This document shows, one piece after another, positions 14,696-23,037 of a stretch of 29,968 nucleotides of DNA. The notes below the pieces were generated by a model. That model was not told the origin of the DNA. It made no database searches and saw only the letters and a list, made by a program, of their open reading frames with translations. The DNA is taken from the NCBI GenBank assembly GCA_002412885.1, contig DHVX01000061.1, positions 309,611 to 339,578 of the forward strand. The letters are read 5' to 3'. The position numbers and the translations under genes were made by a program. The first letter of the stretch is position 1; every line of letters starts with the position of its first letter. The DNA is from Bacteroidales bacterium UBA5197 (GTDB lineage: Bacteria > Bacteroidota > Bacteroidia > Bacteroidales > Lentimicrobiaceae).

Positions 14696-15023
14696 ATATC
14701 TATATGATATTAAATTAGCCATTGAAGAAATTGATTCTTTTTTTTCTTCAAGGCAAAAGCGCTATGAAGAGTATGCAGATGATATTATGCTGAAAAGAGC
14801 CATTGAAAGGGATCTTGAGATTATTGGCGAAGCGATAAACAGGATACTTAAAGAATATCCGGAAGTACCTTTGAATAATGCAAAGAAAATAGTTGGGTTG
14901 AGAAATCAGATTATTCATGCTTATGATGCCATCTCAGATGAAAATATCTGGGGCATAGTTATAAATCATCTCCCGGCTTTAAAGTTGGAAGTTGAAGCAC
15001 TTATTCAACAATCAGAATTTTAA
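14676..15023 (+). CDS. hepT: HepT-type HEPN ribonuclease toxin
   Basis: 115 residues, mostly helical, a HEPN-domain RNase of type VII toxin-antitoxin modules. The catalytic RX4HXY motif is intact: R76, H81 and Y83 in LRNQIIHAYDAI. Y83 is the residue expected to be AMPylated by MntA. The IERDLEIIGEAINRI helix is the other conserved family block, and the length is normal. It overlaps mntA by 20 bases, which couples their translation. The gene is convergent with sucB, 29 bases away, with no clear terminator between them. Unlike the ParE module at 8720-9239 this system looks intact. Confidence 0.92.
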   Translation: MNEKVIKYLYDIKLAIEEIDSFFSSRQKRYEEYADDIMLKRAIERDLEIIGEAINRILKEYPEVPLNNAKKIVGLRNQIIHAYDAISDENIWGIVINHLPALKLEVEALIQQSEF

Positions 15024-15052
15024 CTTATTGAAGGGCAGGTGGGAGAACAAAC

Positions 15053-16336
15053 CTATACCTCCAACAACGCCTGCAACGGATCTACCCCATCCAACAACAT
15101 CTTCTCAGGACTCTCGAGCAGTTCCTTAACTTTTACAAGAAAGCTCACCGATTCTTTGCCATCAATCACCCTGTGATCGTAAGAAAGTGCCACGTACATC
15201 ATGGGCGCAATAACAACCTGTCCGTTCAATGCGATGGGTCTTTCAATAATGTTGTGCATCCCAAGTATGGCACTTTGCGGAGGATTTAAAATAGGGGTTG
15301 ACAGCATTGATCCGAAAACACCGCCATTGGTAATGGTAAATGTGCCGCCGGTCATTTCATCGAGCGTAATTTTGTTGTCGCGGGCTTTGGTTGCCAGCTC
15401 TTTAATGGCTACTTCAATCTGAGCCAGGCTGAGGCTTTCGGCGTTTCTTACGACCGGAACCACCAATCCCTTTGGCGCACTAACAGCAATGCCAATATCG
15501 GCATAATCATACATAACCAGTTCATCGCCGTCAATCATGGAATTAACCTGCGGGAATTGCTTCAGTGCAATGGTTATGGCTTTGGTAAACAACGACATAA
15601 AGCCAAGGGAAATACCATGTTTCTCTTTGAACTTTTCGTTGTATTTCTTTCTCACTTCCATTATCCGGCTCATATTCACCTCGTTGAAAGTGGTGAGCAT
15701 GGCCGTTTCGTTTTTCACGGAAACCAGTCGTTGTGCCAGTTTCTGGCGCAAGGTTGACATCTTCTTTCTTTCTGAATTGCGTGTTCCGGCTTTTGAAGTT
15801 TTCGGTATTGCAATATTTGATGATGACGGTGCACTTTTGGCGGAAGCAACCTCTTCAATATCGGCTTTGCCAATTCTGATTTTGCTGATGTAGTCCAGAA
15901 TATCTCCTTCAGTCACCTCTTTTTCCTTCATAATGCGGCGTGCCAGCGGAGAAACGTGCAGGTTTTGCTCTTCCTGAATAGCCGGACTTTTTTCGGCTGG
16001 TGCAGAACTTGGTTTCACCTCATCAACAACCGGAGCTTTTGCTTCAGCCGGTTTCTCATCAGTTTTGGCGGTTGATTTGGGTGTGCCGGCAGGCTTAGCA
16101 GCAGAAGAATCGATGGTTGCAACAACGGCTCCTACTTTAATCATATCACCGGCTTCTGCCAATAATTTGATGATCCCGTCTTCGGCAGCGCTGACGGTGA
16201 GGGTTGCTTTGTCCGAATCAATCTCGGCAATCTCGGCATCCTTTTCCACAAAATCACCATCATTCACAAGCCATGAGGCCAGTTGAACTTCAGAAATGGA
16301 TTCGCCCGGGCTGGGCACTTTAATTTCGATAATCAT
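15053..16336 (-). CDS. sucB: 2-oxoglutarate dehydrogenase E2, dihydrolipoyl succinyltransferase
   Basis: 427 residues. The E2 core passes the succinyl group from lipoamide to CoA. Domains in order: lipoyl domain (about 2-76) with the lipoylated lysine K43 in EIDSDKATL; a flexible Ala/Pro/Lys-rich linker (about 77-128); the peripheral subunit-binding domain (HVSPLARRIMKEKEV, about 129-165); a second linker; and the catalytic acyltransferase domain with H388 and D392 in YDHRVIDG. A single lipoyl domain and the DSDKA context match SucB rather than pyruvate E2. It follows sucA by 11 bases and is its operon partner. The E3 lipoamide dehydrogenase must be elsewhere. Confidence 0.92.
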   Translation of the reverse strand: MIIEIKVPSPGESISEVQLASWLVNDGDFVEKDAEIAEIDSDKATLTVSAAEDGIIKLLAEAGDMIKVGAVVATIDSSAAKPAGTPKSTAKTDEKPAEAKAPVVDEVKPSSAPAEKSPAIQEEQNLHVSPLARRIMKEKEVTEGDILDYISKIRIGKADIEEVASAKSAPSSSNIAIPKTSKAGTRNSERKKMSTLRQKLAQRLVSVKNETAMLTTFNEVNMSRIMEVRKKYNEKFKEKHGISLGFMSLFTKAITIALKQFPQVNSMIDGDELVMYDYADIGIAVSAPKGLVVPVVRNAESLSLAQIEVAIKELATKARDNKITLDEMTGGTFTITNGGVFGSMLSTPILNPPQSAILGMHNIIERPIALNGQVVIAPMMYVALSYDHRVIDGKESVSFLVKVKELLESPEKMLLDGVDPLQALLEV

Positions 16337-16347
16337 TACAGAATATT

Positions 16348-19143
16348 TTATTCGGTTTTTGCTGTTTCAGAAATAAACGACCATTCATGCGGAGCACAAA
16401 CCATCTTGCAGATTGCGTTGGCATTGGGACAGGTGCACTCACCAAAAGATTTCTCCACAATTTTTCGCTGACGGATGGCATGTAATTTCGGGGACCCTGT
16501 AGCCGGACTTCCGCTTTCGGGACGTGCAACAAGCAAAATATCGTCGTCCTTGAAATTCCGGAGAATAAATGTCCATGCGCCCATATTGGCCGGTTCTTCC
16601 TGCGCCCAAACACGTCTATCGGCATTTGGATAACGGTCCAGAACTGCTTTAATCTGTTCTTTTGGATATGGATACAACTGCTCAATTCTTACAATTGCTT
16701 CAGAAGTACCTCGTTTTGTCCGCTCTTCAAGCAATTCGTAATACAGTTTTCCGCTTGTAAAGATAACCCGTTTAACCATTTCAGGATCAACAATATCATC
16801 ATCAATTACTTCGCGAAATCCACCATGGCTAAGCTCTTCGAGTGATGACACACAGGAAGCATGACGCAAAAGACTCTTGGGCGTAAAAACAACCAGAGGT
16901 TTACGGAAATGTCTTTTCACCTGTCGGCGCAGCAAATGGAAAAAGTTGGCCGGCGTGGTGCAATTGACCACCTGCATATTGTTTTCAGCGCAAAGCGAGA
17001 GAAAGCGCTCTATACGACCGCTTGAATGTTCAGGCCCCTGACCTTCGTAACCATGAGGAAGGAATAGCACCAGATCGCTCATTACCCTCCACTTGTCCTC
17101 GGCACTGCTGAGGTACTGATCTATGATAATCTGAGCTCCGTTGAAGAAGTCGCCAAACTGTGCTTCCCAAATGGTAAGTGTATGAGGTGATGAAAGTGAA
17201 TAACCATAATCAAACCCAAACACACCGTATTCCGACAAGGGAGAATTGTAAACTTCGAATGCTGCCTGATTTTTACTGATATTCTTCAGTGGAACATACC
17301 TTTCTTCAGAATCTTCGATGGTGAGCACAGAGTGCCGGTGCGAAAATGTTCCGCGCTGTGAATCCTGTCCGCTAAGTCTGACGGGGATTCCCTCATCGAG
17401 CAAGGTGGCATAAGCAAGAAGTTCTCCCATGGCCCAGTCAAGCTTACCGTCGGGCTGCAACATGGCATTACGATCCTGCATCAGCTTGACCAGCTTGCGG
17501 TTAAATGCTTTTCCTTTGGGAAGGATGCTAATTTTATCGCCCAGCTTTTGAAGTACCTTCAATGCGACACCGGTATCGGGTGATTTTTCAAAATCCTCAC
17601 TAACCGCAACCCTTATGTTGTTCCATGTAGGACCAAGAAAAGGGGTAACCTTTGATTTTTCTGCCTGATGCGATTCTGCCAGATGGGCTTCGAGAATATC
17701 GTTTACCTCCTTTTCAACAGACAGGGCATCTTCATGCGTAATCACTCCTTCCGAAATGAGTTTTTCGACATAAATCTGCCTTACATCCGGGTGTTTTTCA
17801 ATGGCTTTATAAAGTACAGGCTGTGTAAACCGTGGTTCATCGCCTTCGTTGTGGCCATACCGGCGATAACCCAAAAGGTCAATAAACACATCCTTATCAA
17901 ACTTCTCGCGAAACTCCATTGCAAGTTCAATGGCATAAACCACTGCTTCGGCATCATCGGCATTTACATGAAAGATGGGCGATTGAATGGTTTTTGCAAC
18001 ATCGGTGCAATAAATGCTGCTACGTCCATCGAGGTAATTGGTGGTAAATCCAACCTGATTGTTTACCACCAGATGAACAGTTCCTCCGGTGCGGTAGCCT
18101 TCAAGCTCCGACATCTGAATCATCTCGTAAACCACGCCCTGACCAGCGATTGACGCATCACCATGTATAATTATGGGTACAACCTTATCGGTATCTCCTT
18201 TGTAAATCTGGTCAATTCTGGCGCGTGCAATGCCCGAAACTACTGGTCCCACAGTTTCGAGGTGAGATGGATTGGGTGCAAGGGTGAGATAAACTTTTTT
18301 TCCGGCGTGCGTGGGGCGCTGCAACGTTGCACCCAGGTGATACTTTACATCGCCAAGCAGAGACTCATCGTCAAATTCTTTGTTCGAGAACTCATTGAAA
18401 ATATCTTTGTATGGTTTACCCATGATGTTGGCCAGCACATTCAGCCGTCCACGGTGAGCCATCCCGATAAGGAATTCTTCAGCGCCGAGTGCAGCGCCTT
18501 TTTCAATAATGGCATCAAGGGCAGGAATCAGAGATTCACCACCTTCAAGCGAAAATCGTTTCTGTCCGGGAAATCTTTTATGAAGGAATTTTTCGAAGAA
18601 AACGGCTTCTGACAGCTTTCGCAGAATGGTAGTCTTGAATACTTTTCCCAGCCGCTGCTGATTGCGTGTCGATTCCATCTTCTGACGAAGCCATTGAAAT
18701 ACTTCTTCGTTTCTGATGTAGGCATACTCGACCCCTACCGACTGACAATAGGTCTGATCAAGGTGTTCAATAATTTTGGAGAGGCTTGCCGGCCCTATAC
18801 CAATTTCATTTCCTGCCTGAAAAACCTTGCTGAGGTCATCCTTCGACAGACCGAAATTCTCAATATCGAGTGTAGGCGAATATTTCCGACGGGTGCGAAC
18901 CGGATTGGTTTGTGTAAACAGGTGGCCGCGCTGACGGTATCCGTTAATCAGATTAATCACCTTAAACTCACCGGGAACAGTTAGATTATCTGAAGCCGGG
19001 GAAAAATTCTTTCTCGCAAACTCAAAACCCTCGAAAAACTTTTGCCATCCCGGATCCACCGAAGATGGGTCTTTCTGGTAACTTTTGTAGAGTTGTTCAA
19101 TATATTCACTGTCAGCATTTGACAGGTAGGAAAGTTTATCCAT
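16348..19143 (-). CDS. sucA: 2-oxoglutarate dehydrogenase E1
   Basis: 931 residues, the usual length. It decarboxylates 2-oxoglutarate with thiamine diphosphate and succinylates the E2 lipoyl group. The N-terminal arm (YLSNADSEYIEQLYKSYQKD) is the family's E2-binding segment. IGMAHRGRLN (about 226-235), HGDA at 327-330 and NNQVGFTT from 361 give the substrate and TPP/Mg sites. GQDSQRGTFSHRHSVL and LFLPHGYEGQGPEHSS are further conserved blocks. It is first in the operon with sucB and has a candidate -7 box at 19172-19179. The NAD-linked complex sits back to back with the ferredoxin-linked korAB, so the cell has two routes to succinyl-CoA. Confidence 0.97.
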   Translation of the reverse strand: MDKLSYLSNADSEYIEQLYKSYQKDPSSVDPGWQKFFEGFEFARKNFSPASDNLTVPGEFKVINLINGYRQRGHLFTQTNPVRTRRKYSPTLDIENFGLSKDDLSKVFQAGNEIGIGPASLSKIIEHLDQTYCQSVGVEYAYIRNEEVFQWLRQKMESTRNQQRLGKVFKTTILRKLSEAVFFEKFLHKRFPGQKRFSLEGGESLIPALDAIIEKGAALGAEEFLIGMAHRGRLNVLANIMGKPYKDIFNEFSNKEFDDESLLGDVKYHLGATLQRPTHAGKKVYLTLAPNPSHLETVGPVVSGIARARIDQIYKGDTDKVVPIIIHGDASIAGQGVVYEMIQMSELEGYRTGGTVHLVVNNQVGFTTNYLDGRSSIYCTDVAKTIQSPIFHVNADDAEAVVYAIELAMEFREKFDKDVFIDLLGYRRYGHNEGDEPRFTQPVLYKAIEKHPDVRQIYVEKLISEGVITHEDALSVEKEVNDILEAHLAESHQAEKSKVTPFLGPTWNNIRVAVSEDFEKSPDTGVALKVLQKLGDKISILPKGKAFNRKLVKLMQDRNAMLQPDGKLDWAMGELLAYATLLDEGIPVRLSGQDSQRGTFSHRHSVLTIEDSEERYVPLKNISKNQAAFEVYNSPLSEYGVFGFDYGYSLSSPHTLTIWEAQFGDFFNGAQIIIDQYLSSAEDKWRVMSDLVLFLPHGYEGQGPEHSSGRIERFLSLCAENNMQVVNCTTPANFFHLLRRQVKRHFRKPLVVFTPKSLLRHASCVSSLEELSHGGFREVIDDDIVDPEMVKRVIFTSGKLYYELLEERTKRGTSEAIVRIEQLYPYPKEQIKAVLDRYPNADRRVWAQEEPANMGAWTFILRNFKDDDILLVARPESGSPATGSPKLHAIRQRKIVEKSFGECTCPNANAICKMVCAPHEWSFISETAKTE

Positions 19144-19171
19144 TTCAATCGGTTAAATGATTCGCCTGATG

Positions 19172-19179
19172 CAAATATA
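19172..19179 (-). promoter_or_regulatory. -7 box (TATATTTG) for sucAB
   Basis: On the minus strand TATATTTG matches TAnnTTTG 28 bases upstream of the sucA start. No TTTG is seen at the standard -33 spacing. Together with the terminator at 19252-19284 it suggests that sucAB is transcribed separately from the ferredoxin gene. Confidence 0.5.
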
Positions 19180-19251
19180 GTGCAAACCGGGGCTTGGTAA
19201 ATTCAGGATTTTAAACAAATATAGGTAAATAAAGTTTCCCTTATTACCTAC

Positions 19252-19284
19252 AAAAAAAAAGCCTGCCACGAATGACAGGCTTTT
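19252..19284 (-). terminator. Terminator after the ferredoxin gene
   Basis: A 9-bp stem (19257-19265 with 19276-19284) with a 10-base loop. In the minus direction it is followed by a run of T (the A run at 19252-19260). It lies 18 bases past the ferredoxin stop and before the sucA promoter. Confidence 0.85.
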
Positions 19285-19302
19285 AAAAACCTGGATGACT
19301 GC

Positions 19303-19470
19303 TTATGCAGGATGAATTGCTTCAACAGGGCAAACATCGGCGCATGAACCGCAATCGGTGCATACATCCGCGTCAATCTTGTAGATATCGCCTTCTGAGA
19401 TAGCGTCAACCGGACATTCATCGATGCAAGTACCGCAAGCAGTACAGTCATCTGTAATTACGTAAGCCAT
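19303..19470 (-). CDS. 2[4Fe-4S] ferredoxin, clostridial type
   Basis: A 55-residue protein, complete from ATG to TAA, too short for many gene callers. It starts MAYVITDDC and carries two canonical motifs: C9/C12/C15/C19 (CTACGTCIDECP) and C37/C40/C43/C47 (CTDCGSCADVCP). The internal two-fold symmetry and the size are those of bacterial 2[4Fe-4S] ferredoxins, low-potential electron carriers of the cytoplasm. Such a ferredoxin is the natural acceptor for 2-oxoacid:ferredoxin oxidoreductase, whose genes begin 282 bases away on the other strand. It has its own terminator, and a -7 box lies about 44 bases upstream, so it seems to be a single-gene unit. Confidence 0.95.
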   Translation of the reverse strand: MAYVITDDCTACGTCIDECPVDAISEGDIYKIDADVCTDCGSCADVCPVEAIHPA

Positions 19471-19513
19471 AGCTGTATAGTATTAGTTAATGTTTGGTGT
19501 AATCTTCCGCCTG

Positions 19514-19540
19514 CAAATATATACCTAATTTATTCACAAA
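19514..19540 (-). promoter_or_regulatory. Candidate promoter for the ferredoxin gene
   Basis: On the minus strand TATATTTG (19514-19521) matches the -7 box. A TTTG (19537-19540) lies 15 bases further upstream, which is shorter than the usual 19-20. It overlaps the intergenic region shared with korA. Confidence 0.45.
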
Positions 19541-19686
19541 AAATCGCAACCGGCTATTTTTATACTTTCTAAATAAACCCTTTAATCACGATTATAATAT
19601 CTGGCTCATATTGTGTGCCTTGCCCTTTCAAAGTATCTATGCCAATAACATAAGCAGCAGTTAAATAATTTTTATATCGTGCTTGC

Positions 19687-19716
19687 TTTGCACAGCAGAT
19701 AATTAATATAACTTTG
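19687..19716 (+). promoter_or_regulatory. Promoter for korAB
   Basis: TTTG at 19687-19690, 18 bases, then TAACTTTG at 19709-19716 match the Bacteroidota -33/-7 consensus. A start near 19721 would give a leader of about 30 bases to the korA ATG at 19752. Confidence 0.7.
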
Positions 19717-19751
19717 TCGCCTGAAGTAAGTAAATCAACCTCCTAATAATC

Positions 19752-21602
19752 ATGGTAAAAACTAAAAGTAATGTCATCCAGCGTGATGCAGTAGTTGTCA
19801 AGTTTGTTGGCGACTCCGGCGATGGAATGCAGCTCACCGGAACACTGTTTTCCGACACAGCTGCTTTAGCGGGCCTCGACTTAGCTACATTTCCCGATTA
19901 TCCGGCTGAAATCCGGGCTCCCCACAATACTGTAGCCGGAGTTTCCGGTTTCCAGGTTCATGTGGGTGCAAAAAAAATTGAGACTACCGGTGATCTTTGC
20001 GATGTGCTGGTAGCAATGAATCCCGCATCTTTGAAATCAAATCTGAAGTGGGCAAAACCAGGTGCTACCATTATTGTGGACATGGACACTTTTGATGAAC
20101 CTGCAGTTAAAAAAGCCGGCTATCGAACCAATCCGCTTGAAGACGGAAGTCTTGAAACCTTCAATCTGGTTAAAGCACCTATTACTTCGCTCACACGTAC
20201 GAGCCTGAAACCACTGGGTATTGATACAAAAACCATTGACAAGAGCAAGAATATGTTTGCCCTAGGCATTATGTATCACATTTTCGGATGGAGTTTTGAT
20301 GCTACCTACGACTTTTTCGACAAGAAATTCAAAAGCAAACCACAGGTTATACAAGCCAATAAAATTGTGCTTGAAGCAGGTTATAGCTTTGCCGATGCAG
20401 TAGAAGCTCTTGATTCTGTTTATCAGGTGAGTAAAGCTGCCCTGAAACCCGGCCGCTATCGCAACATTACAGGCAATGTTGCTACAGCGTGGGGATTTCT
20501 GGCTGCGGCTGAACGTTCAGGCCGCCCGCTTTTCCTCGGTTCTTACCCTATTACCCCTGCAACTGAAATCCTGATTGAACTTGCGAAATACAAATCGCTG
20601 GGTGCAAAAGTTTTTCAGGCAGAAGATGAAATTGCCGGCATCTGCTCTGCCATCGGAGCCAGTTATACCGGTTCGCTTGCTTTAACAACAACCTCAGGCC
20701 CCGGCCTTTCACTGAAAAGTGAAGCCATCGGCCTTGCCGTTATGACTGAGTTGCCTTTGGTGATTGTGAATGTTCAGCGCGGTGGACCAAGTACCGGCTT
20801 GCCAACAAAAACAGAGCAGAGCGACTTGTATCAGGCATTGTTTGGACGCAATGGCGAATGTCCTGCAGTGGTTATCGCTGCTTCATCGTCGGCCAATTGT
20901 TTCAACTATGCTTATATCGCTTCAAAAATTGCCATGGAGCATATGACACCGGTTATTTTGCTTACTGATGGTTATCTCGGAAACGGCTCACAGTTGTTCC
21001 GCATACCAAAAGTAGCTGATATGCCCGATATCAATCCTCCGATTGCCGTAGCAAATGATCCTGACTACAAGCCTTACAGACGCGACCCGGAAACACTGGC
21101 CCGCAAATGGGCTTTGCCTGGAACTGAAGGTTTGCGTCACCGTATCGGCGGACTCGAAAAAGAGGATGTTTTCGGAAACGTTTCAACCGATCCTCTGAAC
21201 CATGAAAAAATGACCCATCTGCGCAACGAAAAAGTACAGCGCATTGCCAATTACATTCCTGAACAGGAAATTACCGGCGAAAAAGAAGGTGATGTCCTCG
21301 TGGTGAGCTGGGGCGGAACTTTCGGCGCTGTTGAAGAAGCCGTGGAATTGCTGCAGAAAGAAGGCAAAAAAGTGAGCCACGCCCACTTCCATTATATTAT
21401 GCCTTTACCAAAAAATACCTCGGAGGTACTTAAAGGATTCAAGAAAATAATGGTTTGCGAATTGAACAGCGGCCAGTTTGTCAATTACCTGAAAATGACC
21501 CAGTATGGTCATGTGTACACACAGTATAATAAAGTTCAGGGACTTCCGTTCACAGTTACAGAGCTTGTCCTGGCTATCAACAAAACGCTGGAGGAGAAAT
21601 AA
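19752..21602 (+). CDS. korA: 2-oxoglutarate:ferredoxin oxidoreductase, fused gamma-alpha subunit
   Basis: 616 residues. The gamma-type domain comes first (about 12-190, with VKFVGDSGDGMQLTG and FPDYPAEIRAP). The alpha (pyrimidine-binding) domain follows, with LGSYPITPATEIL from G263, EDEIAG, and TTTSGPGLSL. The order gamma-alpha and the length fit the KorA/OforA type used for 2-oxoglutarate and other 2-oxoacids. With KorB it oxidatively decarboxylates a 2-oxoacid to acyl-CoA, reducing ferredoxin, or runs in reverse for CO2 fixation. It lies 2 bases before korB and has its own promoter. 2-Oxoglutarate is the favoured substrate because of the adjacent sucAB, but pyruvate or branched-chain 2-oxoacids cannot be excluded. 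Confidence 0.92.
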   Translation: MVKTKSNVIQRDAVVVKFVGDSGDGMQLTGTLFSDTAALAGLDLATFPDYPAEIRAPHNTVAGVSGFQVHVGAKKIETTGDLCDVLVAMNPASLKSNLKWAKPGATIIVDMDTFDEPAVKKAGYRTNPLEDGSLETFNLVKAPITSLTRTSLKPLGIDTKTIDKSKNMFALGIMYHIFGWSFDATYDFFDKKFKSKPQVIQANKIVLEAGYSFADAVEALDSVYQVSKAALKPGRYRNITGNVATAWGFLAAAERSGRPLFLGSYPITPATEILIELAKYKSLGAKVFQAEDEIAGICSAIGASYTGSLALTTTSGPGLSLKSEAIGLAVMTELPLVIVNVQRGGPSTGLPTKTEQSDLYQALFGRNGECPAVVIAASSSANCFNYAYIASKIAMEHMTPVILLTDGYLGNGSQLFRIPKVADMPDINPPIAVANDPDYKPYRRDPETLARKWALPGTEGLRHRIGGLEKEDVFGNVSTDPLNHEKMTHLRNEKVQRIANYIPEQEITGEKEGDVLVVSWGGTFGAVEEAVELLQKEGKKVSHAHFHYIMPLPKNTSEVLKGFKKIMVCELNSGQFVNYLKMTQYGHVYTQYNKVQGLPFTVTELVLAINKTLEEK

Positions 21603-21604
21603 TT

Positions 21605-22648
21605 ATGAGCAATCAACCCAACTTAACAATAGAACGTTCTTCGGTAGAACTTACCAAAGAGGACTTCGTAAGCGATCAGATGGTAAAATGGTGTCCCGGA
21701 TGCGGTGCACACGCCATACTTTCGGCCGTTGCCAATGTATTTCCAAAGCTTGGATATCGCAAAGAAAACCTGATGATGGTTTCCGGGATCGGATGTTCAT
21801 CACGGTTTCCTTATTACGTAAACACTTACGGTATTCACGGAATCCATGGAAGAGCAGCAGCCATTTCATCGGGCGTAAAAATTGCCAATCCGCACCTGAG
21901 TGTATGGATGGCAACCGGCGATGGTGACTCAATGGCCATTGGCGGAAACCATTTCATTCACATCATCCGCAGAAATATTGACATCAATATTATGCTTTTC
22001 AACAACCAGATATACGGCCTTACCAAAGGGCAGTATTCGCCTACTACCCCAATGGGAAGCGTGACCAAAACATCGCCACAGGGAACCATTGAACATCCGT
22101 TCAATCCTGGTGAGCTTGTGCTTGGCGCTCAGGGTACTTTCTTCGCACGTGTGGTTGACAACAACCCGAAAATGATGACCGAGGTGATGTTTGAAGCTGC
22201 AAAGCACGACGGCACTTCCATCATAGAAATACTGCAGAACTGCATCATTTTTGCTGATAAAACCCACGATTCGGTTACCAATAAGGACAATCGTGAAGAA
22301 CGCCAGATTGTGCTTCGCAACGGAGAACCCATGATTTTCGGGAAACAGAAAGATAAAGGCATCCGGCTCAATGGTTCAAGACTTGAAGTAGTTACCATTG
22401 GCGAAAACGGAGTCACTGAAGATGATCTGCTGGTTCACGATATGTATGAGCAGGACCCAGGCATTCACCTGATGCTTGCCAAGATGGCTTATCCGCACTT
22501 TCCGATTGCAATCGGCGTAATCCGTTCGGCAAATTACCCTACTTATGACGATATGGTTGTTGAACAAATCAACTATGCCAAGGAAAACTCAAAAATCAAA
22601 ACCGTTGACGATCTGCTCAACAGTGGCGATACCTGGGAAATTAAGTAA
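21605..22648 (+). CDS. korB: 2-oxoglutarate:ferredoxin oxidoreductase, beta subunit
   Basis: 347 residues. It binds thiamine diphosphate and one [4Fe-4S] cluster. WC30-PGC33-GAH opens the cluster site, GIGCSSRFPYY follows, and GDGDSMAIGGNHF (from about 105) with NNQIYGLTKGQYSP is the TPP/Mg motif and substrate loop. It lacks the separate ferredoxin-like delta subunit found in four-subunit enzymes, so electrons leave to a free ferredoxin; the 55-residue ferredoxin at 19303-19470 is a candidate. The ATG is 2 bases after the korA stop, so the two are translated together. A strong terminator follows at 22684-22716. Confidence 0.94.
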   Translation: MSNQPNLTIERSSVELTKEDFVSDQMVKWCPGCGAHAILSAVANVFPKLGYRKENLMMVSGIGCSSRFPYYVNTYGIHGIHGRAAAISSGVKIANPHLSVWMATGDGDSMAIGGNHFIHIIRRNIDINIMLFNNQIYGLTKGQYSPTTPMGSVTKTSPQGTIEHPFNPGELVLGAQGTFFARVVDNNPKMMTEVMFEAAKHDGTSIIEILQNCIIFADKTHDSVTNKDNREERQIVLRNGEPMIFGKQKDKGIRLNGSRLEVVTIGENGVTEDDLLVHDMYEQDPGIHLMLAKMAYPHFPIAIGVIRSANYPTYDDMVVEQINYAKENSKIKTVDDLLNSGDTWEIK

Positions 22649-22683
22649 GTTGGATTACCTTCTTGAAATCACTTTTTAAAGTA

Positions 22684-22716
22684 AACCTGCCTCTTTTATC
22701 GGGGCAGGTTTTTTTT
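22684..22716 (+). terminator. Terminator after korAB
   Basis: A 10-bp stem (22684-22693 with 22701-22710, one wobble) with a 7-base loop TTTTATC and a run of eight T. It lies 35 bases beyond the korB stop. Confidence 0.93.
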
Positions 22717-22782
22717 GTGGGCTGCTCAAGGTCCGGATTTCCATATGCCACATGAATAATCTAATTATCAATATTTTAGGAT

Positions 22783-22807
22783 GTCCTCCTGAGCGGAGTC
22801 GAAGGAC
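22783..22807 (+). repeat. Dispersed repeat, forward copy before thiL
   Basis: Contains CTGAGCGGAGTCGAAGGA, the exact complement (over CTGAGCGGAGTCGAAG) of the copy at 22878-22906. It forms one arm of an inverted pair about 70 bases apart. Confidence 0.8.
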
Positions 22808-22877
22808 AAAAATGACCAATATTTAACAATGTTATTGGGGTTTACTACAGAATTATCGATTGACAAAAATTTTAACG

Positions 22878-22906
22878 CACTTCGACTCCGCTCAGTGTGA
22901 CATTCG
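22878..22906 (-). repeat. Dispersed repeat, reverse copy before thiL
   Basis: CACTTCGACTCCGCTCAGTG followed by TGACATTCG. The core is the reverse complement of the copy at 22783-22807. The same sequence recurs after thiL at 24219-24247. Confidence 0.8.
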
Positions 22907-23008
22907 AACTGGGGGTAAACTGTTACTTTATACTGCATTCATAAACGCAGCTTATAGCAATTAAAAACTCCAGCTTTATTCCAATTCTTTCCACACCATA
23001 AGAATACT

Positions 23009-23016
23009 TAACTTTG
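23009..23016 (+). promoter_or_regulatory. -7 box (TAACTTTG) for thiL
   Basis: TAACTTTG matches TAnnTTTG and is identical to the korA box. It lies 21 bases before the ATG at 23038. This argues against translation from the in-frame TTG at 23014, which is inside the box. Confidence 0.65.
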
Positions 23017-23037
23017 CAGCTTAAAACTTTTACTTCA

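Noticed and set aside
19248..19451. 67-residue open frame on the minus strand
   Set aside because: It is a shifted frame over the ferredoxin gene; the correct frame (19303-19470) carries both cysteine motifs.
22920..23037. TPP riboswitch upstream of thiL
   Set aside because: The leader after the -7 box is only about 16 bases, too short, and no conserved THI-box segments were seen.
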